A stretch of 5,754 nt of DNA from Phycisphaerae bacterium (GTDB lineage Bacteria; Planctomycetota; Phycisphaerae; JAAYCJ01), in assembly GCA_012514125.1 (NCBI GenBank), contig JAAZAW010000205.1, positions 1 through 5,754 of the forward strand, given 5' to 3'. This document shows, one piece after another, positions 1 through 5,754 of this stretch (position 1 is its first letter; each line of letters starts with the position of its first letter). The position numbers were made by a program, and so were the translations under genes. Below the pieces are notes generated by a model, which was not told where the DNA came from, ran no database searches, and was given only the letters and a program-made list of their open reading frames with translations.

Positions 1-1
1 G

Positions 2-46
2 GTCAGGGTGGTCCAGAGCATCTGGTACGATTTTTTCGGGGAGTGA
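2..46 (+). CDS. Possible C-terminal tail of an upstream gene (partial)
   Basis: Reading from base 2, an open frame of 14 codons (VRVVQSIWYDFFGE) ends at a TGA at 44-46, so an upstream + strand gene may end here. The stretch is too short to assign a family. The only support is that the frame is open to the window edge and gives a protein-like mix of hydrophobic and charged residues. Frame 1 is also open across this stretch, as far as a TGA near base 143, so the choice of frame is uncertain. No terminator hairpin is evident directly after the stop. Confidence 0.25.
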   Translation, partial: VRVVQSIWYDFFGE

Positions 47-128
47 TAACATTCAGAATGTATCGCACCTGGAAGGAAAACGCGAATTGTTCCGGTTTGA
101 AAGTTTTCCCATCGACCGTTGGTGTGAA

Positions 129-147
129 TTTTCAAACGGCCTGAAAA
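129..147. repeat. Inverted repeat TTTTCA-N7-TGAAAA
   Basis: Six-base arms at 129-134 and 142-147 are exact reverse complements around a 7-base spacer (AACGGCC), a 19-base dyad. Its size and symmetry would suit a dimeric helix-turn-helix regulator. It lies about 335 bases before the aminotransferase start, far for a direct operator unless the promoter is also far upstream. Short AT-rich dyads like this also arise by chance. Confidence 0.25.
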
Positions 148-435
148 GACGAAAATCATTTCCGTGTGGGGATGGAACTGGGGCATGTAAAAAGCGAGAG
201 ATTCAAGTCTGGAATGGGCGCCGGAAGGGTTATGCGGGGGCGAACCGAAATATTCAATATGCCCGCAGGCGAGTTGGGTCAGCATTGACGCGATCGATTT
301 TTTTAGCATGGGTTAGGTTCTCGTCTCTATGTTTTATCCATGTTTCACGCTATTTATTCCATGCTCCGGGAGTAGGAATGTCAAGAGAAAAAATGGTAAA
401 GTGGAATGAGTGAGGAACGTCAAACGTGAATAACG

Positions 436-451
436 AAAATTGTGAAATTTT
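436..451. repeat. AT-rich dyad AAAATT-gtga-AATTTT before the aminotransferase
   Basis: Perfect 6-base arms at 436-441 and 446-451 flank a 4-base centre. The dyad ends about 19 bases before the Shine-Dalgarno site of the aminotransferase gene. Depending on the transcription start it could be an operator overlapping the promoter or a weak hairpin in the 5' leader. With six A/T-only pairs an RNA hairpin would be unstable, so a protein site is the likelier role if it has one. Confidence 0.3.
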
Positions 452-467
452 GATGGGATAAACCCCA

Positions 468-474
468 GAGGGAG
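468..474 (+). promoter_or_regulatory. Shine-Dalgarno site GAGGGAG for the aminotransferase
   Basis: Two ATG codons stand in tandem at 478 and 481. The GGAG core at 471-474 leaves 3 bases to the first and 6 to the second. The second ATG therefore has the normal spacing and is preferred. The choice changes the protein by one residue only. Confidence 0.65.
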
Positions 475-480
475 CGAATG

Positions 481-1761
481 ATGGCAGAAGTGGCACGACC
501 GGCACGGTATAAATACTCGACGGAAGAGCTGATGGAAATGGTGGACCTTTTCAACGTATCGGCGGAGGGGCAAAAAGCGATTCGCGAGGTTCTGAATCGA
601 GAAGCGTCGGTTCCCAATTCGATGTTGTTCCGGTATTACAACGATCGGAGCAAAGTTGTCGAACTGGAAAAACAATTTTGCCGGAAAATCGGTTCGAAAT
701 ATGCCCTGGCGGTCAATTCGGGGACGAGTGCGTTGATCGCGGCGCTGGTGGCAGCGGGGGTTGGTCCGGGCGATGAAGTGATCGTTCCCGCCTATACGTT
801 CTTTGCCAGTGTTTCGGCGATTGTGGTGGCGAAGGCGATTCCGGTGGTGACGGAGATCGATGAATCGCTTTGTCTGGATCCTGCGGCAGTGGAGGAGAAT
901 ATTACGCCGAGGACCAAGGCGATCATGGTGGTGCACATGCAGGGGCATCCGGCGAAAATGGACGCGTTGAAGGACATTGCGAAAAAACACAATCTATGGC
1001 TGATCGAAGACGTTGCCCAGGCATGCGGAGGGAAGTATAAGGGCAAGTATCTGGGCACGTGGGGCGATATCGGCTGTACGAGTTTTGATGCGTATAAGGT
1101 CATCGGCACAGGCGAAGGCGGCATGGTGTATACCGATAATGAATGGTTCTATACTCGCGCACAAAGTTATCACGATACAGCGGCTTGCTGGCGGCCTGAT
1201 CGCTATGCGAGCGAACGCAAGGAAGGGGAATTGTTCTGCGGCGAAAATTATCGGCTTTCTGAAATGGCCGGGGCGGTCGGATTGGCCCAGATGCGCAAGC
1301 TTGACTGGATCAACGATTCGACTCGAAAGATTTTCCATCAGCTTCGCGATGAAATTAAGCTGCCGGCGTGTGCTAAATGGGTCGAACCCAACGATAGCGA
1401 GGGAGTGTGCGGTTATCGGCTTGGAATTATTTTCGATACGGTTGAAAATGCCAAAAAAGCGATTAACGCGGAAGCAGGGTTCGGCGGTCTGGCCGGCGGC
1501 GGCATGCAGGGTGCCCGAGACTGGCATTTTTACTGGTATTGGGAACATCTGATGCTTCAGCGGACGGCGACGAGTGAAGGATGTCCGTTTAAATGTCCGC
1601 ATGTGAAAGACTTGCCGAAGTACTCGGAGGATATGTGTCCTCGAACAAAGGACATCATGATGCGGACGGTCTTTACATCGATCGAACCGACCGATACTCC
1701 CGAATGGGCTTCATCGTATGCCGAAAACGTGAATGAAAAGTTCCAGAAGGCGTTCAAATAA
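481..1761 (+). CDS. DegT/DnrJ/EryC1/StrS family PLP-dependent aminotransferase
   Basis: A fold-type I, PLP-dependent sugar or cyclitol aminotransferase of 426 residues, slightly longer than the usual 370-400. Family motifs appear in order: NSGTSAL (79-85, cofactor phosphate contact), IVPAYTFFAS (101-110), HMQGHPAKMDAL (from 152), IEDVAQACGG with the PLP-pairing Asp177, SFDAYKVIGTGEGG with the Schiff-base lysine Lys206, and NYRLSEMAGAVGLAQ (256-270). All key residues are present, so it should be active. In this family the enzyme usually moves an amino group from glutamate or glutamine to a keto-sugar or inosose; the substrate cannot be read here. A Gly-rich then Trp/Tyr-rich stretch (333-356, including DWHFYWYWEH) and a Cys-bearing tail differ from typical members and may shape the substrate pocket. 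An N-terminal extension of roughly 30 residues precedes the core. No signal peptide is seen, so it is cytoplasmic. It lies 57 bases before the glycosidase-like gene. Confidence 0.93.
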   Translation: MAEVARPARYKYSTEELMEMVDLFNVSAEGQKAIREVLNREASVPNSMLFRYYNDRSKVVELEKQFCRKIGSKYALAVNSGTSALIAALVAAGVGPGDEVIVPAYTFFASVSAIVVAKAIPVVTEIDESLCLDPAAVEENITPRTKAIMVVHMQGHPAKMDALKDIAKKHNLWLIEDVAQACGGKYKGKYLGTWGDIGCTSFDAYKVIGTGEGGMVYTDNEWFYTRAQSYHDTAACWRPDRYASERKEGELFCGENYRLSEMAGAVGLAQMRKLDWINDSTRKIFHQLRDEIKLPACAKWVEPNDSEGVCGYRLGIIFDTVENAKKAINAEAGFGGLAGGGMQGARDWHFYWYWEHLMLQRTATSEGCPFKCPHVKDLPKYSEDMCPRTKDIMMRTVFTSIEPTDTPEWASSYAENVNEKFQKAFK

Positions 1762-1765
1762 AAAA

Positions 1766-1798
1766 CAACGGGATCGATTTCGCGGATCGCTCCCGTTG
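1766..1798. terminator. Strong intercistronic hairpin, possible terminator or RNA-stability element
   Basis: Arms CAACGGGA (1766-1773) and TCCCGTTG (1791-1798) pair perfectly. After one T/C mismatch, CGAT (1775-1778) pairs with ATCG (1786-1789) around a 7-base loop (TTCGCGG). That makes 12 pairs with one mismatch, starting 4 bases after the aminotransferase stop. On the + strand no T-run follows, so it is not a classic intrinsic terminator in the direction of the genes. On the - strand the hairpin is followed by a T-run (complement of the A-run ending at 1765), which would suit termination of antisense transcription. It could also protect or cap mRNA ends between the first two genes. The structure is clear; the function is inferred. 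Confidence 0.5.
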
Positions 1799-1807
1799 AA
1801 TGGTTTC

Positions 1808-1812
1808 AGGAG
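1808..1812 (+). promoter_or_regulatory. Shine-Dalgarno site AGGAG for the glycosidase-like gene
   Basis: AGGAG lies 6 bases before the ATG at 1819 and directly abuts an in-frame TTG at 1813. The TTG has no spacing and cannot be the start, so ATG 1819 is chosen. The site lies 9 bases after the intercistronic hairpin, close enough for that structure to influence ribosome access. Confidence 0.75.
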
Positions 1813-1818
1813 TTGAAA

Positions 1819-4440
1819 ATGAAAGTGACGGTTCAGGTCGAGTGGAAACACGGTCCGGTCGCAGGAACAATAGAGACGAAAAACGGAACTCCGGCTCTGG
1901 GCCGGATCGTGAAAGGAAAAGGTTCATTGAAGGAAAATCGATTTTCCTTCAACGGCGAAGGGCCTTGCCGTCTGTCATTGACGATCGACTCTGCGAATGT
2001 GTATCTCGGCGCCAACGTCACTACGATAAGCGTGATGAGCGACAAAAATCCTTTCACCTTCTTCCTGCGGGATGTGCGAAAGGATTTTCCGATCTACATT
2101 CCTGCGTATGGCGTGATGGTTACGACCGGTGACGATGATCGGTCCTATGATGAGATCGCCTCCGAGATTCAAAACCGGCACCAGGCGACCGCGATGCAGC
2201 GTATCGAACTCGAACCCGAAGAATCCTTCGAGAGCGCGGCTGCCCGTACGCGAAAAATGGAATGTCCCACCTGGCTGGGCATCAGCCGCGACAACCGAAT
2301 CTTCGAATTCGATTTTTATCGCGAAGGCCGTCCTGAAAACCAAATCATCCCGAAATATCGCTGGGGCCAGGTCACCCGGGAAGAACTGGAAGACAAACCC
2401 CTGGATTTCCGATTTTTCCTTGGCCGGGGTGTGGGTTGCAAGGAAATCGTCAAACGCCGTTTGGATGAGGGCGTGTTGCCCATTTTACATGGAACGATCG
2501 AAGATGACGACATCCAGTATGAGTGCACCGCTTTTGCGTCACTGGAAAAAAAGGAACTTGCGCCGGGCAACATCCGGGGAATGAATTATCTCTTCGCGGA
2601 TAGTGAATTTTATGCCAGTATGTTTACCGATGAGCAAAAGAAAGAGGTTGAACGTCAGGCCGGGATAGAAAAAAAACTCAACGACGAAGAAGTTGTGCTT
2701 TTTTTTCGGGCTAAAGCGATCAACACCTCGCGGGTTCCCCGATACGCGTATTTACAGACGATAAACTTTAACCAATGGGTTCGTCCGAAATGTTTCTACG
2801 ATGGCCGAACGGGACTCTGTTCTTACAAAACAGGCCGAGTCTTCGCGGTCTCAAAATTCAACGGTAAACCCATGCCCCAGGAAGAAATGGCGGTACTCCT
2901 CGGACCCGGTGAAACAGCGACCCTGGAATTTTATTTGCCTCACGGTCCGATCAGCAAAGCCAGGGCTTTGGCGCTTTCCAGACGAAATTATGATCAGTGT
3001 CTGGCCGAGTGTCGTGCCTTCTGGAAAGCCAAACTCGATCAAGCCGCCAGGATCAGCCTGCCGGACCGGCGAATTGATGAGATGATTCGTGCGGGAATCC
3101 TGCATCTGGATCTGATCATGTATGGCCAGGAGCCCAAGGGAACGCTGGCCCCGACGATCGGCGTCTACAGCCCCATCGGTTCGGAAAGTTCACCCATTAT
3201 CCAATTCACCGACTCGATGGCCCGCCACGAAATTGCCGAACGATGTCTCCAATATTTTATTGATAAGCAGCATGACGACGGCTTCATTCAAAACTTCAAC
3301 AACTACATGCTCGAAACCGGGGCCGCCCTCTGGTCGCTTGGCGAACACTACCGATACACCCGCGACGATCGGTGGGTCAAAAAAATCCTGCCGAATCTGC
3401 TCAAGGCCTGCGACTATCAAATTGCCTGGCGAAAACGCAACATGACCGACGCCCTCCGCGGCAAAGGCTACGGCATGATGGAAGGTAAGGTCGCCGATCC
3501 GGAAGACCACTACCATATCTTTATGCTCAACGGCTACGCCTATCTGGGCATGATACGCGTCGCCGAAATGATCGAAAAAATCGATCCTGCCTCCGCCCGA
3601 AGAATCCGCAAAGAAGCCCAGGCCCTGCTCAAAGACATCCTCATTGCTTTCGATGCGTGTCTGGCTCGCGGCCCTGTGGTTCCGCTGGGCGACGGCACCT
3701 GGGTTCCGACCTCTTCGCCCTGGGTGGAACATCAGGGTCCCTGCTCCCTGTTTGCCCAAGGCGAAAAATGCTACTCACACGGAACGTTCTTCGGCCGGGA
3801 TTCGATGCTCGGACCGATTTATCTGATTTTGCAGGAAGTCCTCGATCCCCAATCCACCCCCGCCGATTTCCTGATGAATTTCCAGACCGACCTGATGTGC
3901 ATGCGAAACGCTGCTTTTTCCCAGCCTTACTATAGTCCGCATCCGTGGATTCATCTCAAACGCGGCGAGGTCAAACCCTTTTTGAAGGCCTATTTTAACA
4001 CGGTTTCCGCCCTGGCGGATCGCGAAACCTACACTTTCTGGGAACATCTCTACCGAGTCAGTCCGCACAAGACCCACGAAGAAGGCGGGTTCCTCATGCA
4101 GACGCGATGGATGTTGTGGATGGAAGAAAATCAAACGCTCAGACTCCTGCCCGGCGTGCCGCGAGACTGGCTGGCCGACGGCAAGAAAATTCAGCTCGAA
4201 AATGTCGCCAGCTACTTCGGCCCCGTGTCGCTCAAGGTCACCTCGAACCTCGCCGAGGGCAAAATCGAGGCTCTCATCGAGTGCAAGTCCAAACAGCGAC
4301 CTGCCGTGGTGGAAATTCGTCTGCCGCATCCGCTGGGACAAACCCCCACGAACGTTCGCGGCGGCAAGTATTGTAATGAAACCGAAACCGTCCGAATCGA
4401 ACGATTTACCGGTCAGGCGGCGGTCGTACTGACCTTTTAG
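1819..4440 (+). CDS. Large six-hairpin glycosidase-like protein
   Basis: An 873-residue protein with the general plan of (alpha/alpha)6-barrel glycosidases (the clan that includes GH63, GH65, GH78 and GH95). The N-terminal ~400 residues look beta-rich. A helical barrel spans about 410-770. A beta-type C-terminal domain follows a LLPGVPRDW motif (776-784), which resembles the 'LLPALPxxW' segment closing the barrel in GH95/GH78-like proteins. Barrel landmarks include GSESSPIIQFTDSMARHEIA (454-473, Asp465), QHDDGF (484-489), the helix ALWSLGEHYRYTRDDRWVKKILPNL, and an acidic/His cluster FWEHLYRVSPHKTHEEGG (740-757). Candidate acids are Glu456, Asp465, Glu742, Glu754 and Glu755; which are catalytic is unknown. 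No signal peptide or membrane segment is seen, so it should work in the cytoplasm on imported oligosaccharide or conjugate. Its stop codon forms part of the next gene's ribosome site, indicating coupling. A non-hydrolytic role such as phosphorolysis is also possible. The fold call is fairly firm; family and substrate are not. Confidence 0.75.
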   Translation: MKVTVQVEWKHGPVAGTIETKNGTPALGRIVKGKGSLKENRFSFNGEGPCRLSLTIDSANVYLGANVTTISVMSDKNPFTFFLRDVRKDFPIYIPAYGVMVTTGDDDRSYDEIASEIQNRHQATAMQRIELEPEESFESAAARTRKMECPTWLGISRDNRIFEFDFYREGRPENQIIPKYRWGQVTREELEDKPLDFRFFLGRGVGCKEIVKRRLDEGVLPILHGTIEDDDIQYECTAFASLEKKELAPGNIRGMNYLFADSEFYASMFTDEQKKEVERQAGIEKKLNDEEVVLFFRAKAINTSRVPRYAYLQTINFNQWVRPKCFYDGRTGLCSYKTGRVFAVSKFNGKPMPQEEMAVLLGPGETATLEFYLPHGPISKARALALSRRNYDQCLAECRAFWKAKLDQAARISLPDRRIDEMIRAGILHLDLIMYGQEPKGTLAPTIGVYSPIGSESSPIIQFTDSMARHEIAERCLQYFIDKQHDDGFIQNFNNYMLETGAALWSLGEHYRYTRDDRWVKKILPNLLKACDYQIAWRKRNMTDALRGKGYGMMEGKVADPEDHYHIFMLNGYAYLGMIRVAEMIEKIDPASARRIRKEAQALLKDILIAFDACLARGPVVPLGDGTWVPTSSPWVEHQGPCSLFAQGEKCYSHGTFFGRDSMLGPIYLILQEVLDPQSTPADFLMNFQTDLMCMRNAAFSQPYYSPHPWIHLKRGEVKPFLKAYFNTVSALADRETYTFWEHLYRVSPHKTHEEGGFLMQTRWMLWMEENQTLRLLPGVPRDWLADGKKIQLENVASYFGPVSLKVTSNLAEGKIEALIECKSKQRPAVVEIRLPHPLGQTPTNVRGGKYCNETETVRIERFTGQAAVVLTF
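1927..1952. repeat. Perfect 26-bp palindrome inside the glycosidase-like gene
   Basis: The half TTGAAGGAAAATC (1927-1939) is followed at once by its exact reverse complement (1940-1952). It begins 108 bases after the start codon and covers codons 37-45. Because of the symmetry and frame, both strands encode the same peptide, LKENRFSFN. As RNA it could fold into an 11-bp stem with a UCGA loop. As DNA it could bind a dimeric regulator. The role is unknown. Confidence 0.9.
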
Positions 4441-4443
4441 GAG
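4439..4443 (+). promoter_or_regulatory. Shine-Dalgarno site AGGAG overlapping the upstream stop codon
   Basis: The AG of the glycosidase-like gene's TAG stop is also the start of AGGAG. Tandem ATGs follow at 4448 (4-base spacing) and 4451 (7-base spacing), so the second is the better start. Ribosomes ending the upstream gene sit on this site, so translation is probably coupled. Confidence 0.7.
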
Positions 4444-4450
4444 ATCAATG

Positions 4451-5209
4451 ATGGAATTTTTTGACGCGTTTCTTCCCATCGGACGAGGCAACGACACCTT
4501 GCCCGATACGCCCTGCGATGAATCTCAGGCGATAGCCATGATGGACCGTTTCAACGTCACCGAGGCCCTCGTTTACAGCACCTGCGCCCGCGACAGCGAC
4601 CCGGAAATCGGCAATGCCTTCCTGGCCGACTTCAACAACCCCCGGCTTCACAAAATCTGGGTCTTCGATCCGGCCTTCGTGATTCCCGAATCGCCCGCCG
4701 AGTTCGTCAAACGGGCCCTTGCGAATCACGTCAAAGCCGTCATGATCAACCCCCTGGTGCGAAACCTCCGTATCGATCGCAGTCCGCGCATCCTGGAACT
4801 CGCCAAAATCCTCGAACAGCGAAAAATCCCGCTCCTCCTCGCGTATCGCGCCTGGGATGCCGGACAGGATCTCATCGACTGGTATCAGCTCACCGATTTC
4901 TGCAATCGATTCCCGAATCTACCGGTGATCTCCTGGGAATGGCGCTCCCGAGCCAATCGTCCGCTCATGGATGCGCTGTCTCAAACCAAAAATCTTCTCG
5001 TGTCGCTCTCCTCCGTCTGGCAGGCCCAGATGCTCGAGACCCTCTGCGATACCTTTGGTCCACGGCTGGTCTTTAGTCTTGGACTCCCGAACCTCGATCC
5101 CGCTGCCTTTCCCGGCATCGTCATGTACTCACCTGTGGATGAAAAAACCAAACAGGCTCTGGCCGGCGGGATCATGAAAACACTCTTAAGCGAGGCGAAC
5201 TATGAATAA
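4451..5209 (+). CDS. Degenerate amidohydrolase-superfamily (TIM-barrel) protein lacking metal ligands
   Basis: A 252-residue protein that follows the layout of small amidohydrolases (Amidohydro_2, COG2159-like) but with the active site erased. By eye it aligns with the downstream gene product. The first-strand motif D-x-H-x-H-x-G is here DAFLPIG (5-11), so both His become Phe7 and Pro9. The lysine of GLKLI becomes Met98. The paired His at strand 5 become Leu130 and Ala131 (LLLAYRAW). The His of GHA becomes Glu163 (SWEWRS). The family's usual late GSDxP Asp appears to be Gly211 in FSLGLPN. The frame is intact with normal codon use, so it is a maintained gene, not a decayed one. It is probably cytoplasmic and non-catalytic, perhaps a partner or regulatory subunit of the next protein, with which it overlaps by 8 bases. 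A different, metal-free activity cannot be excluded. Superfamily placement rests on layout and context, since the motifs are gone. Confidence 0.7.
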   Translation: MEFFDAFLPIGRGNDTLPDTPCDESQAIAMMDRFNVTEALVYSTCARDSDPEIGNAFLADFNNPRLHKIWVFDPAFVIPESPAEFVKRALANHVKAVMINPLVRNLRIDRSPRILELAKILEQRKIPLLLAYRAWDAGQDLIDWYQLTDFCNRFPNLPVISWEWRSRANRPLMDALSQTKNLLVSLSSVWQAQMLETLCDTFGPRLVFSLGLPNLDPAAFPGIVMYSPVDEKTKQALAGGIMKTLLSEANYE

Positions 5210-5754
5210 GGTTAAAGGTGAAATAGCCCATCGTTTCAGCAGGGGACTGCCCCTCGATCATATCCCCCTGATCGACTTCCACACCCATTTGGGAACCTCT
5301 TCGGAATATTATCACATTCCCCGAAACACTCCCGAGCAGGTCGTGACGTATATGGATCGTTTCGGCCTCGATCATATTCTCACCTTTGCCATCGCCTCGA
5401 CCTCGGACATCCGTCCTTCGAATCGCTTTCAGTACCAGGCGATGCAGAAATTCCCCCAGCGGATCTCCGCCCTGACGATGTTCCACGCCCAGTATCCCCA
5501 GGACTGGCTCGCGTTCCTGCAGGACGCTGCGAACAACGGCAGCCGGGGGCTAAAACTCATTTCCCAATATCAGCATGCCCGTGAGGAAGATATCGACTGG
5601 TCGCCCCTCTTCGACTTCGCCAAAGATAAAAATTGGATCGCGCTTCACCATTGGTGGAGTTCCTCCGAACGTCTCGAACACTGGGCCCGCGATTATCCCG
5701 GTATCACCTTCATCGTCGGTCATGCCGCCACCGATTTCAAGAAAATCATCGAAA
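5202..5754 (+). CDS. Amidohydrolase family protein (Amidohydro_2/COG2159-like), 3' end outside the window
   Basis: The first 184 residues of a metal-dependent TIM-barrel hydrolase; full-length relatives are usually about 250-300. The ATG at 5202 is chosen because GAGG (5192-5195) sits 6 bases before it and LIDFHTHLG follows soon after. Visible metal or active-site motifs are IDFHTHLG with His27 and His29 on strand 1, GLKLI with Lys118, ALHHWW with His149/His150 on strand 5, and VGHAA with His174 on strand 6. The final Asp would lie past the window edge. Known relatives include sugar-lactone and pyrone-lactone hydrolases and decarboxylases of the ACMSD type; the substrate cannot be named from this fragment. 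The region between strands 1 and 5 is rich in aromatic and Gln residues (RFQYQAMQKFPQRI, from residue 75). The gene overlaps the preceding paralog by 8 bases, so the two products are probably made in step. No signal peptide is seen, so it is cytoplasmic. Confidence 0.88.
   Translation, partial: MNKVKGEIAHRFSRGLPLDHIPLIDFHTHLGTSSEYYHIPRNTPEQVVTYMDRFGLDHILTFAIASTSDIRPSNRFQYQAMQKFPQRISALTMFHAQYPQDWLAFLQDAANNGSRGLKLISQYQHAREEDIDWSPLFDFAKDKNWIALHHWWSSSERLEHWARDYPGITFIVGHAATDFKKIIE

Larger units (their letters stand above)
47..480. other. Gene-poor leader region upstream of the aminotransferase
   Basis: About 430 bases without a convincing gene. It holds several short inverted repeats, listed separately or here: arms at 75-81 and 103-109 (GGAAAAC/GTTTTCC), 129-134 and 142-147, 233-238 and 262-267 (TGCGGG/CCCGCA), and 436-441 and 446-451. 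Promoter signals are weak. A TTGACG at 285-290 resembles a -35 box but has no good -10 at 16-18 bases. A TGGTAAAGT at 394-402 resembles an extended -10 without a good -35. The promoter of the cluster probably lies here, but the sequence does not fix its place, and the host's promoter consensus may differ from that of E. coli. Confidence 0.5.

Noticed and set aside
285..313. TTGACG as the -35 box of a sigma-70 promoter
   Set aside because: No acceptable -10 hexamer is found 16-18 bases downstream (ATGGGT at the 17-base position), so it is not listed as a promoter.
87..413. Open frame of 108 codons in the leader, starting with TTG and preceded by a GGAAGGA
   Set aside because: The product is Arg/Lys-rich with irregular composition and no recognisable motif. 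It starts with a rare codon and has no hydrophobic core pattern. It is most likely a chance frame, though a small unknown protein cannot be fully excluded.
334..990. - strand open frame of 218 codons across the leader and the aminotransferase
   Set aside because: The product is dominated by His, Arg and Phe, typical of the antisense of a coding frame, and it overlaps the clearly conserved aminotransferase.
1813..1818. TTG at 1813 as an alternative start of the glycosidase-like gene
   Set aside because: It directly abuts the AGGAG ribosome site with no spacing; ATG 1819 has the normal 6-base gap.
3190..3759. - strand open frame of 189 codons opposite the glycosidase-like gene
   Set aside because: It has the Gly/Val-rich composition expected of an antisense shadow and no supporting ribosome site or motif.
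3775..4497. - strand open frame of 240 codons opposite the glycosidase-like gene
   Set aside because: It is a mirror of the GC-biased codons of the + strand gene. It lacks family motifs and spans the junction of two + strand genes.
4451..5209. The degenerate amidohydrolase-like gene as a pseudogene
   Set aside because: It has an uninterrupted frame, a good ribosome site, normal codon use and coupling on both sides. Loss of catalytic residues alone points to a maintained non-catalytic or altered protein.

Overview
The window shows one + strand gene cluster of four genes. A DegT-type PLP aminotransferase comes first, followed by a large protein that looks like a six-hairpin (alpha/alpha)6 glycosidase. 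Two small amidohydrolase-superfamily proteins follow, and the second runs off the right edge. All four read the same way. The last three are very tightly packed: one gap of 10 bases and one overlap of 8 bases. They are therefore almost certainly one operon, and the aminotransferase, 57 bases upstream, probably belongs to it. No tRNA, rRNA, CRISPR array, insertion sequence or phage gene was seen.

The DNA is bacterial in style: Shine-Dalgarno sites precede every gene, base composition is moderately GC-rich, and genes are compact. The mix of an unusual intracellular glycosidase, a DegT enzyme and COG2159-like amidohydrolases is what I would expect from a carbohydrate-degrading bacterium of the Planctomycetota/PVC type or a similar uncultured lineage. 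That is an inference from gene content only; no phylogenetic marker is present.

Layout: bases 1-46 may hold the last codons of an upstream gene. Bases 47-480 are a gene-poor leader with several small inverted repeats and no convincing promoter. The aminotransferase spans 481-1761. A strong hairpin (1766-1798) lies between it and the glycosidase-like gene (1819-4440). That gene carries a perfect 26-bp palindrome near its 5' end. The amidohydrolase-like gene at 4451-5209 has lost every recognisable metal-binding residue. The amidohydrolase starting at 5202 keeps those that can be seen.

A reasonable working model, inferred rather than shown, is an intracellular route for an unusual sugar or cyclitol conjugate. 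The glycosidase-like protein would cleave it, the aminotransferase would add or remove an amino group on a keto-sugar or cyclitol, and the amidohydrolase pair would open a lactone or hydrolyse an amide. The degenerate member of the pair may be a structural or regulatory partner of the intact one. The most interesting points are this live/dead amidohydrolase pair, the perfect intragenic palindrome, and the lack of a clear family for the 873-residue protein.
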